Numbered from the stretch's first letter, positions 21,412-33,857 are shown. The stretch is DNA of 64,000 nt from Pseudisothecium myosuroides (GCA_951799445.1 OX637296.1:11284001-11348000), one strand, 5' to 3'. Numbers and translations are program-made. The notes: generated by a model from the letters alone, not told the origin.

Positions 21412-24400
21412 ATGATGAAAATCAAGGTGTACACGCTCGCAGATGAAGCTGCTTGTCCGAAATGCATTGGGACGATGAAGGGCGAGGCTGGAGAATCTCT
21501 CGCTGACTTGCGACAACGTCTTGAACAAAAGCAGGTTCTGAATTTTTGATTTCAGTACTGGGATGTGGAAGAATGGTGCAGAGTAGCTATAACGCTTGAA
21601 TCCTTGAATGACATTGAAGACACCGTCTTCATGATCCCGGCTCTTGAGATTGAGGATGAGGTCGATAATGTAGCCTCTAAATGACAACGCCTTAGCGGTG
21701 AGCCGGATCTCCTAGAAACTCGACAGAGTAACGACCTCGAAGTGGACGTCCCCGAATTCCCTCCTCTTGATACAAGCGGGAGTGGCGACACAGACATCCC
21801 GCCAGATTTTGGTTCCTGCTCCCGGGTGAGCGCCTCCACCAAAGAAAGCTACTTGAAGTCCGAGATTGTAACAAAGGAGGTGATGGCGTTGTACAGCGAC
21901 GGAGAGCAGAAATTGCGAAGAGTTTTGAAGGATGTCTCTCTCGAGGACCACGAATGGTGTTTGAAATCCTATGACAACCACGGCAAAGCAATTGTGATCC
22001 TCTTCTGCCTTGAGTGCATGAAGGATTTCGGTGGGACAGATGGACAGCATACCAAGGATAGAATTTCGAATCTATTCTCGAATTTCCGGAAGAGCCACAT
22101 CCTTAGTAATCAACACATTCGAAGTTGGTGTCAGTGGAAGGGGTTGGATTGGTGCAATCACCCGCAATCAGTTGCAAAGGGGAAGAAGACCGTGGTGCTC
22201 ACGTCGGAAGATCACAAGCGTTTGGTGCTAGAAGGGGTTGAAAATCTCAACCAAGTGAACTATGATGTGGACCCCAGCCGAAAAACTTTTGAATTGATCG
22301 GAGGAGATCCCAACAGCACAGACTTGAAGAGTTTCTGGTGGAAAACTAAATGTCTGACTTGCAGCGACGTATACAATCTTTGTCCTCCCAAAAAAAATTT
22401 AGAAGCTAACCTGCTGAACCATGCTGGAGGAAGCAGGCACGTTGAGAAGGTACTGTAGTCGGCCACGTTGGGAAGGGGAGCTGCTCTTCCCGGCAAGAGG
22501 GGTAGGCCCACAAAGTCCATGGGAGACACTTCCAATTCTAATCAAAAGCAATTACATGCCTTCTTTGGTCATGTTGTAGACAGCCCGCATGTAAGTGTTC
22601 CCCGTTCTTTGGATCAATCTGATTGCAAATTGCTGATATGTTGGGGTTTCAGAGGGCCATTTGTTGTGTATGCTGGAAAGTCTTTTGATGTAGCTAGTTT
22701 GTTGTTTGACATTAAGCTTGGCCAAAGTTGGTATCCCGAACCCTGGCTACAAGAAGTTGTAGTGGTGGATGGCCAGTGCGTAAACATTATGGGGACCTTT
22801 AGACATCGCAGTTGTCTTAGGGTGTCTATGAATAATGAGCCTTGGGCTGGTCTAACTTGCAGTATGTGCACAACTATCCCCTATCTAACAGACTTTAGGT
22901 TGAGGGTGATGAGGGAGGACAAGTGTGTTCAAAAACGAGGTACGAGGACTACTGAGGGTGGGAGACGCATTGGATATTTATTTTCTGCCGGAACTCACTA
23001 CTCACAGTAGGTCTATGTCCAAGAAATTTAGAGCTGAGCGTCTTTATCATTGGGCAGCAAAACTTAGGATTGTCCAGCTGAAAGTTAAACGTCCTACATT
23101 GAAAGAGTCCGCAACCACTGCTTCTAACGAATATAATCTCTATAAGTTTTGTACAAATATTCTAGCAGCACACAGGTCTGGTGCGTTTGGAGGAAGGCCA
23201 GCATTGTGGGACTTCTTGCGGGATGTTGCTGCTAATTTGAAACGCAGGAAGGAGGGCTCTAGGTATTCGAAAAATTCAAAGGCCCTTGCACAAGCCATGA
23301 AGGTCTTCGGGGGAAGGAGGATGTATGACTTGTTTTCACTCAACTACTCCAGTCCCAGTTACAGCACTGTGAAGAGGGAGAACAAAAAAGGCCTACAACA
23401 TGTCCTGGGCGAGCACGGTGAGATTTTCGCATCAATAGCTGAGATTTACAAGGACGCCAAAGCTGCCCACGGAATCATTGGGCCTGTTCCAGTGATCCTG
23501 GCTGAAGACGAGACAAAGGTGAGTTTTCGAGTTTCATATGATCAACGTTTTGACAGCTTGACTGGTTTCTATGGTCCCACCGAAAACCATGTATGTGTAT
23601 CAAATTACAAACCCATTGTTGGCATAGGCGAGCTAGGTTACAACAAAATCTTAGAATGTTTTCAAAATGACACAATGGGAGGTTTTGCAAGGGTTCTGAT
23701 GGTCAGCCCATTGCACGAGAAGTTGCCACGGTTAGTGTTTTGTGTGTCCTGCACTTGCAATTGCTTCGATTCGAAGTGGGTTCACAACCAGTGGGTCAAA
23801 ATTGATAAATTGTGGGATAAACATTGCAAGCTAGCTGTTGGATCCATTATTGGGCATGCCAGTGATGGAGGTTCCAGAAGGCGCCAACTTATGCTTTCAG
23901 AATACAAGTCCACAGAAGGTGAGTAGTTCAAACTAGATTGGCCGGGGTGGGTGTTTACAGGCAAGTTAGATTCCGAGGGAAATGCTAGTGGCTTACATGA
24001 CCAAGATTTTATCCATAACGGAAAAAAGCTAATAAACCCGATTGACTCCCCTGTTCGAAAGCCTCAGTTAGGATCACATGTAGTGACATTGACTTACTTG
24101 GGATTAATTTACAACAAGTTCACCTATGACCAACATGGGCTGAAATTAGAAGATACAAATCGAAAAGATAGGCAGAATTGGGCGTTTGCTCAGAGAATTT
24201 GCCAAAAACAGGCTAAAAAATGTCTGGCAGAATTACGAGTGTCCAAGGAGGTTCACCAGGAGCGCACCCTCGGCGCGGAGTATTACTTGGAGGTTTGCTC
24301 TAACTATATTGACATCTTCCTTTCTCCAAGGCATGATTTGAGGCCTCGCATAGTTTTGGCCTCCAAAGTGTCATTCTTCTTCCACATTTGGAAGCTCTGG

Positions 24401-27400
24401 TTTCAGTTTGGAAACCATGCGGTTGGAGGGAATTCCAAGAAACTGACAGCAACCACTAATTTTGTGTCCCAGCAGTGCTTCATAGACGTGCAGATGTCAT
24501 GTCACTTTGTGGTCTTGCTAATCTGCCACTTTAGAGACAAGTACCCAACTTTTGCAGTTCCCCTCCATCTAACAGGGAGCGATGCTTGTAAAAAAAAAAT
24601 TTCAAAAGTTGGAGGAATGGAAGGACATGAGCGAGCGTACGATTTTCATCAGCTTGTAAGTACTGCTAATACACTGAATCGCTTGACAGTGACTGAGTTC
24701 AAAGATAGTGGCCTGAAATTTGGGCGGGTTCATAATAAGATGAAAAATGTTTGGTCGGACCTGCACCCGCTGGCAGCCAACGAGGTTCCTTGCAATCTTG
24801 CGGATTACAGTTGCATTTGCACAGATGCCGATGTCGTGGACGCCTTGCAAGAGGGTTTGGCAGAGGCTCAAAGCATACTGATAGTTTTGAATATGGCCCC
24901 TCTTGCTGAATGCCGTGACAAAACTTGGTTTGTATCGCCATGGTTGTTGGAGACATCTGATCCGCAGCACTTTGCATATATTCCTGCAACTTCACCAATT
25001 CGGGGGGAGGACGGTGATGCCGAGGTCCTTCGCCACGACTTGCAAGCCACTATAGCAGGAGAAGGAACCGTGGACAGCAACTCCTGCCCTGCTGGTGATG
25101 CCGAAGACGACATTGTGGAAGATGGATCGCCAAACTTACCTGTTTTGGAATCCGAGGCCACGGATGCAGTGACGGAGATGCTGAACTCAGAGGAGGCCCA
25201 AGTCAGCTGTGCAATCCCCGCGGAGAAGGTAATACCTTTCGTTGAATTTGGAGGTCATAACGTGTACAAATCCACCTTAGTCTCTCAGCTGAATTCGAAT
25301 CCATTTTTGTCCAAAGACAGACTAATGAGAGTGAAAAACTCAATATACTTTAACAATTCTGATGATTACATTAGCGCTTCATCTTCCACGGAGAGCATGC
25401 TTTTGGGTCTTGGAATGGATTGTGGGGTGTACTTCATGCAGCGGAGTACAACAACTTCGTCAACAGCAGTGGCACCAACAGTCAGGAAGACTAGGGGAAG
25501 ACCGTCCAAGAAAAGTCAGCCCACATGCGTCCTAAACGGAGTTGACCAAGGGACTTGGTGTGTTGGAAGAGTGCAAAAAATGAGGCGAAAGGTGGGTACT
25601 CGTTGGGGGAATTGCAGGCAGCCAATTGATTTGCAAAACCGCGACGTTAACAGAGGTAAGAGAGCAGGTAATGCTGGATGCACTTGCATGGTTTATCTGA
25701 ATTACTTTAGAAGAGTCCCTGGATTTTGGAAATTCAAATATGACCACTGCGATTCAATCTGGTGGATGTCACTACAAGAAAATGGCCACAATCGCGACTG
25801 GGAAAGAATGACTGCCTATCCACAATGACTAGGGAATGACTCTGACTCCCTTATTGCACCAAAAATGGATACGGGACAGCCTTCCAGTTGTGCTGCAGTC
25901 GCAAGCGCGACTGCGGGATGAGGAAGTCACGATGTGCATTCTTCATCCGCAGGTTCTCGTTCACAGCACCGTCGAACTTCTGACGTGGACTTCCTGAACT
26001 GCAGCATGGGGGCCAAAGTCAAAACCGAGTAAAACGTTGATTGCAAGGGCGACTGCGCACCACTTTGGAATGACTTCGGACCGACTTCTTTGTCACTGCG
26101 ACGGAGTCATTTGAAGTCATTTGTCAGCGCAATAAAATGTGATGGAAAGAAAAAGCCTTCTTCTTTCTAGGACATTTAGTCTTGTTATCTTTTTTACTTC
26201 TTCATTTAATTTTTTTTTAAATTTAGTTTTTTTTTCCTTCTCTTCTTTCGTGTCCTTGTTTTAAATTCTTCACTTATCAGTTTTCATAAATTGTAGTTTT
26301 TTTTTACTTATTCTTTAGAAGAAAAAATCATTTCTCTTTTTGTTGTATTTTTAATTTTTTAATTTTTAATTTTTTTTTTATGTCTTGTATTTTTTTAAGC
26401 AATCTAGGTTTTCTAATCTTTGTTTATCTTTTACATTTTTTTCCTTCCTAATTCCTCTACTCTTTCTTTATTTTTTTTATCCTTTTAATTTTATCTATTC
26501 TTTATTTTAATTTTAATTTTTTTCATTGGGATCAAATGATTTGAAGTCATCTGTTTGTGCTTTAGAAAATGATACGTACTAATAGGTTTTTTCCTTCTCT
26601 GTCATTTTTTGTTGTCTTCTTTATTTCTTGTTCATTCAATTTTTAAAATTTATTTTATCTTATTATCTCTTTTTTCTCCTTTTTCCCTTTATGTATTTTG
26701 TTTTTGTTTTTGTTTTTGTTTTTTATTTCTCAATTTCATTTGTTATCATTTCCTAATTTTTTTTTAAAAACCAACAAAATTCACTTCAGGATTCATTTAC
26801 ACTCCTACCATGGTAGCAACTATGACTTCAGTCCACTTGCATTGGTAACTTTACAAAACATTTGGACATTTTATATGATTCAAAATGGATATTTTTAAGG
26901 TCCCAACTTAAGGGCTGGAAGGTATTCTTGTTTATTCCCGTTTCTCCCTTACATGGACAACAATGTTGCGTCTCCAATGCCACTCTAGAATGACTTCGTG
27001 AGACTGCAAAATGACTTCCTGAGACTACAAAATGAGTTGAAAATGTCTATTGTGCAACTACTGTAGTATTGCTTCGGTGCAATGTGCATTGTGATGCATT
27101 GTGCAATTTTCAAACATCTTGCGTACCTTTCATCACACTTCCTCTACATTTGTAGCACATTTTTATATATGCCATATACAACAAGGATGGACAAAATTCA
27201 AAAAGGATGTTAGAAAATGTCAAAAGAAAATATACTTTCCAATCCCTTTTTCAGATTTGTCCATAACTTTTGATTTGAGACTTGAAATCTAAAACGGATT
27301 TTTGGAAATGAAAATAAGATTGATTTCCCAACTTTTTTTAGTTCAAATTTTTTTGAAAAAAGTTCATCTACCATGCCTAAATGAGGTTTGAAATATTACT

Positions 27401-27650
27401 TGTAACACAATTCCTGCGTATTACATATCCCACATGACTTCAAGGGCCCCTAGTCATTCTACAGTCATTTGTGTCCGGAATGACTCATTTGCAGTCATTC
27501 TTTGCAGTCATTTATGTGCTCCCTTTTTGTAGTGTGTGGATACGATAATTTGCACCGTGACAATGTCGTATGATGCAGACAGGGATTTGTTTGAGCTTGA
27601 TCATGTTGATGGGAATTCCTTAGATGAATTCGTTGAGAAATCAAGGTAAT
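21412..27650 (+). pseudogene. Decayed large DDE-like transposase with AT-hooks, split by a CACTA element
   Basis: One reading frame runs from ATG 21412 with stops at 21547 (TGA), 21682 (TGA) and 22456 (TAG). It shifts by one base between about 22930 and 22990, has a TAG at 23924, and shifts again near 25760. A tail in another frame (VDTIICTVTMSYDADRDLFE) follows the inserted element at 27535-27650. Original length exceeds 1,450 aa. Features in order: a Cys-rich N-terminus (ACPKC), a C-x2-C...H-x5-H finger (22350-22435), an AT-hook (KRGRPTKS), a core with ILAEDETKV (Asp 23507) and GHASDGGSRRRQLM (Asp 23864), then FIHNGKKLINP and LHLTGSDACKKK, a second AT-hook (TRGRPSKKS) and a C-terminal domain. 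The spaced Asp residues and the GSDxC block resemble uncharacterised DDE transposases of plants and animals as I remember them; family name not known. In such proteins I expect Glu after GSDxC; here it is Lys within a run of ten A (24590-24599). Confidence 0.7.
25770..27534. mobile_element. 1,765-bp non-autonomous CACTA transposon
   Basis: The left end CACTACAAGAAAA and right end CTTTTTGTAGTG are inverted repeats of the classic plant CACTA (En/Spm) type. A 3-bp duplication TGT flanks it (25767-25769 and 27535-27537). Subterminal repeats typical of the superfamily are obvious: AATGACT recurs several times within 100 bp of the left end and its complement AGTCATT within 100 bp of the right end. 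The interior is T-rich and has no transposase frame. A (TTTTTG)n run lies near 26697-26722. It sits inside the C-terminal part of the DDE-like pseudogene, so it is younger than that gene. Confidence 0.95.
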
Positions 27651-28540
27651 TTTGTTGTTTGTCAATTTCCTTTGAATGCTTACGCAGTGCTGCAGAACTA
27701 GTTTGCTGGGCATGCTTTTCCTTGAATTTGGAGGTAAGTCACTCCAATTGAAATGAGAAGTTTCAATTTTTTGTAAGGGCAGGCTGGAACTACATGTTGC
27801 TTACACAATTTGTGGGTTGTGAATAACAATGCATTTATCGGGTAGCGGGTTTTTTCAGAAAAAAATGGTTTCAGAATTAAAATGTGTGAAACTCACATTC
27901 ATGAAAAGAAAGGGGCCCCAAATCCGTGTGATCACAATCAATTATTGGAAGATATGTTTATTAATGACCCTTGACCCTAAACAGCAGTACAGCCCTCACT
28001 TAGCGCGTGACATGTTTCCTAAATCAAATTGTGAATGAGTACGATATGAGGTATGTCACTTCCTCACATCTTCAATTTTATGGATGGTTTTCATTTTTAT
28101 GACTCATCCAGCCATCCAGGGAGTTTCTAACCCTCAGCTGCATGCATGTGTGCTCACATGCTGGGTCTGTTGTTTGAGTTTTAGCATTTAAACTGCAGGG
28201 TTTATTGTGCACTTGTCTCGTTCTTCTCACGTTTTGGTATCAGTTTTGGCCTCCGCTTGTACTTGTGACTGTGCTATGCATGTGAACCCTTCCCGCTGCT
28301 GCTGTGGTTTGAAATTACAGCCAGTTTTGGGCGTTCTCAGACACAAAATCGGCCCACTATCATTCGCTTTTGTAGTCCGTTGTTGGCATTGTGGCGTTCA
28401 GATTTTTTCTTCTTGCTATTTTTGTGCTTTGTGGGCTTGTATCAGTCCTTGGTACTTTGGTAGCTAGAACCGCTCAGTTTTTTGTCTTTAGGTCGACTCA
28501 CCTGCATCTCAGCTACTTATACTAGTGCACAGTAAACCCC
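27651..28540. other. Flank between two pseudogenes
   Basis: No convincing coding frame. It may contain decayed introns of the DDE-like gene, whose last recognisable codons end at a potential donor (TCAAG|GTAATT, about 27645). Confidence 0.35.
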
Positions 28541-29101
28541 ATGGGTGCTCGTGAGGATTCTTTGTGGTCACCGAACTTGGAGCCCACTTTTTACCCTGGG
28601 AGTGAGTACAGCTTAGAGTACACCTTTTGCGATGCAGTGCTACCTGTTTTAGTGCCGCAGGTGCAGCTTCTGGATCCGTGGAAGTGGGATCAGCCACCGG
28701 AGGAGCATCCAGTAACATTTCAGACCCTGGAGTGCCTAAGGGAGACATGCGACTCCTAGAAGGAATTCGTGGAAGGGACGGCAGAGTGGGGCGCATTGAC
28801 CTTGGCGTGACATGAGTTCTCCACGTTGTTGCCGCTGCTGTGGACTGAGGAGGACGACTTTGTGGTTTTCCGCTTCCAGAAGCACCGCAGCGTTTTCAGC
28901 ACCAGTTGGTGGCTTCCTCGACCCTTGGAGAACGACCGCTGGCACACATCCCCCTTCGGCGACCTGGCTGTGGAGGAATTGGTTGGATTGAATGCGGCCT
29001 TGGAGCTGGGGCAGGAGTGTGTGCGTTGGACGTCAAGTGGCGCCCTGCATCCGAGCCTGTTTCTTTGGATTTTCCCTGCTGATCGTGGTGCTTGTCACTA
29101 A
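28541..29101 (+). pseudogene. Gene fragment with FVEGTAEWGA motif, copy 1
   Basis: One frame reads well from about 28541 (WSPNLEPTFYPGSEYSLEYT) through FVEGTAEWGALTLA and HRSVFSTSWWLPRPLENDRW to a TAA near 29099, broken by a TAG at 28757 and a TGA at 28808. Both stops fall where the related copy at 31316-31668 has, respectively, another stop and a Trp. No family is recognised. The Trp/Phe-rich pattern suggests a globular domain. It lies 0.9 kb after the transposase pseudogene, on the same strand, and could be its far 3' part or a separate gene. Confidence 0.5.
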
Positions 29102-31315
29102 AGGTAAAACCGCACCACCCTTTTGTTGTTCTTTGAGTGGTCCTTCAGTTTCAAATTTCACCTGGTTCGCAGCTGTTGTGGTTGTTTTCTTTGAAGGCGG
29201 GAGTAGTAAACCTGATAGTTGTGCTGGTCACTCTTGTTTTGGTTGCAGTTACTTCCACGTGCATATATATATATATATATATTGCAAGAGATGGTGCGGG
29301 ATCCTTCTCAGATACCGTGGAATTCAACTTCAGCTTTTTGGTTAAGACATTCGGCTGGTACTAGTCATGCATGTGTTTGTGAACACGAGTTGTACATAAA
29401 ATTTTGGTATATTCGGCTACTTTCTTTGTCACCATGTTGTACATGGTTGGCATTCACAGTCCGTCGGTTTTGGTCTTTCATGTGCCAAAATTTGCGTTTC
29501 ACAATGCCTTTGTTTTGCTGTGAATGCTAGTTAGATATGTTGTTTGTGGACCCAGGTATTGGAACTCTCTCAGACCGGTCTGGTCTTTGTGAATTCAATC
29601 ACAACCGCTCTTTCAATTTTGTTTTGTTCTTGTAAATTGGATGGCTGAAGCTGTTTGAATACGGTATAGTATCTCTACTAATGGAATGCAGGTCTGTGCA
29701 TGTGCTTTTCTGAAGATTATATGGCTGAATCCTTTTTTTTTGCAATATTGGAATGTAAGTGTCTGAATTTCAATTTGCATTCGTGAATTTGCAGAATTAT
29801 CCTTGTCTTTGTGAACTCAATGTTTGCAATTACTCACACAAAACCACTGCAACTACTGTATCGCAGAATTATCCTTCTCTTTGTGAACTCAATGTTTGCA
29901 ATTGCTCACACAAAACTGTGATGTTATTTTGGTTGAAGGATTGCATTGCCGATTGATTTCTTAGTCCTCCACAGTTTTGGTCGCCTGCCTCAGGCTTTGT
30001 GTTTTGGAGTTCCGGATTTGTCAATGACCTTCTTTGCAAATGGGTTGTGTTTTGAATGGCTTCTTTAATGGAACACAATTGCTCTTTGTTGGTGTCTTCT
30101 ACCAATTCCAATGCTATACTCATGCAATTAATTTTCCAAAACAATAGTACTCTTCTTTTTATTGTGTACTTCTACAAAGTTCAAATAAAATACGATGCCA
30201 AAAATTAGTCCCCATACCCACTTAAAAAAAAATAGGGTGCAAAAAAATACCCCTCAGTAGCTTTTTTTCTACAAATAGGGAAGAGAAAAATACTTACCCG
30301 CACATAAATACCCCCCTATAAAATACCCCATTATCGCACGTGGTTACCAAAATTAAGAGGGAGTAAATCCCCCAAGGTATTTTTCAACACCCGATTTTTT
30401 TATAATTAATTTGAGAGACTAATCTTTGGCACCCTATTTTTTTAATACATAGTAGGTTTAGGAAAATATTGAAAAAATTACTATGCCAATGCAAAACAAA
30501 TACTTGTGAGCAACAAACATTGTATATAATTCTGACTACCATTCTACAGCAATGCATGAAGAATCACTAACTTCTGCTTACCATTTAACATCCACAGCAT
30601 TCAACAAAGTCCAGTTGGAAACTAATGGAAGCTAAAACAAACAAGCATGGGTCTGCGCAAACAAAATAAGCTACAAGATTGACCTATGGCAAATATGCAA
30701 TTTACAACAAGGAGAACCTAAAAACTAGAAACAACTTGCTGTGACGTGAAATTTGGCTTCTCACAAATTCCACTCATCAACACAATAAGCAAACACACAT
30801 TTTCAAATTTTACACATCAACACCATAAGCAAACACACTATCTTGAATTCCACACATCAATACTAACAACAAATAAGCATTCAAGAATTCCTAGAAACAA
30901 CGCTTACAGCTAGAACGCATTCACAGCAAATACAAGACCAGAAGAGTGAAAGCAAATACATAAGACTGCAATTGCATCCAAAAAACTGAAAGGCAAAAAA
31001 TATTAACATGGAAGATGTGCTTACAAATACATTTATGAGTAGTGCATAGAATTATATATTTACTGTCTCTAACAACGCAAGAGGGATTAGCAAAGCCTAA
31101 ACATATTGCTAAAGAAGAGTTCTAAAAGTGTCATACACTGCAATTGTACATTAGCCAAGGCAAAATCTGCATGAATGTGCTTTGCTAATGATAAAGAAAA
31201 AATTAAAAGTCCCTGTAGTCATAATACCAAAACTGCAATACACCAAACAAAGAGAAGTTTGTTGAATAGGGCTCCTGGCTGTGGGAGTCAATTACAGTAG
31301 GGTCGATGACTCTAG
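29102..31315. other. Gene-free spacer between the two related fragments
   Basis: No supported gene. An (AT)10 microsatellite lies at 29263-29282. A roughly 55-bp unit (TGCAGAATTATCC...CTCACACAAAAC) is tandemly duplicated near 29790-29920. About 30185-30470 is an inverted relative of the repeat at 20505-20800 (AGTAAATCCCCCAAGG). Confidence 0.5.
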
Positions 31316-31668
31316 TCAACCGCTGCTTGGCATCTCCACACAACCTTCTATCAAGTCATGAAGTGTAGTATACAGTCTTTCGAGGTCGGCCACAACAAGG
31401 TCTTCAAAATGTACTATGCGCCAGCAATCATTAAATAGAGGATGCAGCAAGATCCAATTGCGAGTAAAAACGTTGCGGTGGTCTTTAAAGTGCAGTAACA
31501 TGAACTCTGACCATCAGTGTCCACACATGAGACTCCATTTGGTTGAACTCGTGCCATGCTAGGCTGAACGCTCCCCACTCTGCGGTGCCCTCCACATATT
31601 GCCTTCAAGAGGTGTTGGTCTCCCAAATGTTGTCGATGGTGTCTATAGTATACACTAGTATGATGCAA
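31316..31668 (-). pseudogene. Gene fragment with YVEGTAEWGA motif, copy 2 (inverted)
   Basis: The minus strand reads YVEGTAEWGAFSLAWHEF near 31600-31545, then shifts frame to FKDHRNVFTRNW and PLFNDCWRIVHFEDL before a TGA at 31316-31318. It aligns with copy 1 through EGTAEWGA, HR-VF, W, PL-ND-W and F-DL-V, differing mostly as diverged protein would. It has a TGA just before the VEGTAEWGA block, where copy 1 has TAG. Decayed; function unknown. Confidence 0.5.
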
Positions 31669-33756
31669 AATAAAGGGCGAAAATTTAGCATTTCACTTAC
31701 CACCCCAAAATGAGCCTCTCCCACAAAACCTCTGGATTTTGGCCCTTCAAAATGCAATTAAACCCTATCTCTGAACTAAAACTAAGTTTTCCAAACCTTA
31801 AGAATGAACCCGCAATGTCATTCCAAAACACTCAGCACATCTTGAACCCGTACTACCCTAAACCAAAGAAAACACAAGTTGGAAGCCCTACACCTTTCTC
31901 TCCCAAAAACCTGACCCTAAAACATTAGCAAGAATCTCAAAGCTTGAAGGTTGTTGAGATCACAAAATCGTTGCAAGATTGTAGCAGGTCTTCTACCGAT
32001 GGAGGCCGACAGCTCCTGAGGCGACATCGAGTCCCACAAAAATGCATCAACAAGCATTCCAACAGCTATTAGAGAGCGCCAACACCACCCCAATAAACAG
32101 GCAAAGACATTTCCCTCCACAAAAAAGCGCTTCTGGGTGATTGCACGAAACACCTGTCAGTTTTGTTGCGTTTTGAACAGTACTCATGATTTTTTTTTGG
32201 AGTACTTTAAAAATAGAAAAATAATTTCTAAAAAATTTAAAAAATATAACCAATGTATACACCTTTAAGATGAAGGTAACCACCAAAGGAAATGCATTGA
32301 AAAATTCTCTAAGTTGGAGAACTAGAAAAGTGCCAAATCTCAAGAAAGTAGATATTTTGATGTTTTAATTAGTTAAAAATAGGAAATTAAATTAAAAAAA
32401 TTAAATTAAAATTGGCCATTTGTAACAACTCTATGGAGATGGTCATTCACCAAAAAAAACACCAAAATAATGTTTTATGTATTTTAAAATGCAAGCAAAA
32501 AGAAGCTCACTTTGTAGACTTTCACACAACACAAAATTAATTATTTTTAGAATTCCTATGGACAATAGCTACAAGTCTACTAAAAGACCATCTCTACCAA
32601 ATTTCATGTCCAAATTCGTTTCTATGGGTACTAAATAGTACTAAAAACCTCCAACTTGGCAAGTGTGACATATTATCAAGGGCTATTTTTAAATAGTAAA
32701 ACATTTTTTAAAAATTCCAAAAAATTATGCAATGTGTATAATAGTCATCAGTACCTTGTCTATAAATTTCAAATCATTTGGAGCCAGATCACAAAAGTTA
32801 TAGCCAAAAAACTAATTAGCATGCATCATGTGACAGAAAATAGTACAAGTGTTTCGTGCAATGACCCTTCTTTCAAATGCTAGATTAGAAAAACGTTGTT
32901 ATTCATCCAAGTACAGCAGGTTGTACATGGTATTAACTCATCCTACTAAGTATTCCTTAGGGGATCCTAAGTCCTGGATCCTAATTTTTTCTACCGGTTT
33001 TAAAAATGAAAGGAGTATTAAGCACCCTATTTTATATATAAGGGATATGAGACATATTTCCTATGCTATAGTAGATCTAACAAAAGTATAAATTTTATCT
33101 TCAATGAATTAAAATGACCCTATTTTTTATCTCAACTAGTTTTTTAAATTTTCGGGAGTGAACCCCGTGAGGGCAAACCACAATAGCAAGCAAAGCATGC
33201 TATTAGAATCCCGATAACCAAAGAAAGAGCCTTGCCACTTCGGTTGAAAGCATCCATCTTAGGGTGAACTAATAGTCCCTTTGAGATTTGACAGATTAAC
33301 ATTGTTTGTTTTCTAGAATCCTGCTCATATTATCTAGGTATTCCAAAATTTTCAGAAGGCCTATGACATTTGCGTGTCAACAAGATGCTCAATCAGAGAC
33401 AAAATCTCACTATAATACTTTACACATTCAAAAGGTGCAAGATGACTAAATTCAAGGAATACGTCATAGTGAAAGTACTCATATCTTTTCTACTTTTTGA
33501 AAGAGTATAAAAATGGCAATCACTTTTAACATGATGAAGCATTGTATTTCTACATTCATCCATCTTAAGGACCAAGAAATACTTTTCAATTACTTTTGTG
33601 CACTTTTTCATCCAAACTAACCAAGTTATCTATATTTTTAATAGAAAAAATGGAACAAATTTATTAAATGAAAAAAATACTTTTATCAAAAAAATAGAGA
33701 TTTACTTGGAAATGGTACAATTTGGTCGCATGTTTTAATAAAGCCGGGAAAAATTT
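31669..33756. other. AT-rich gene-free stretch
   Basis: No gene was supported. About 32950-33160 carries a relative of the 20505-20800 repeat (CTAGATAAA.. / GGGAGTGAACCCC phrases in inverted order). The rest is unremarkable. Confidence 0.45.
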
Positions 33757-33761
33757 AAAAA
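33757..33761 (-). terminator. Pol III terminator of tRNA-Glu
   Basis: A run of five T on the minus strand, about 25 bases beyond the tRNA-Glu 3' end, fits RNA polymerase III termination. Confidence 0.7.
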
Positions 33762-33785
33762 GTAGTCCATTTCCACTCGGGAGCT

Positions 33786-33857
33786 TCCGTTGCCGGGACT
33801 CGAACCCGGGTCGCTCGGGTGAGAGCCGAGTATCCTAACCATCTAGACTACAACGGA
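33786..33857 (-). tRNA. tRNA-Glu (anticodon CTC)
   Basis: The minus strand gives a full 72-nt cloverleaf: acceptor stem TCCGTTG pairing with CAACGGA, A box TAGTCTAGATGG, anticodon loop CTCTCAC with CTC, and B box GGTTCGAGTCCC. It has no intron and no encoded CCA, as in eukaryotic nuclear tRNA genes. All stems pair, so it looks functional. It decodes GAG. Confidence 0.97.

Noticed and set aside
21535..21555. A splice junction between GTTCTG and TTTCAG
   Set aside because: The interval would be 21 bases, impossible as an intron; it is in frame with one TGA and is better read as a mutated codon.
23919..23960. A 42-bp intron (GTGAGT...TTTACAG) in the transposase pseudogene
   Set aside because: It is phase-correct but shorter than plant introns normally are. 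Reading straight through keeps the same frame with a single TAG (23924-23926), and the intervening text (FKLDWPGWVFT) looks like protein, so a nonsense change is simpler.
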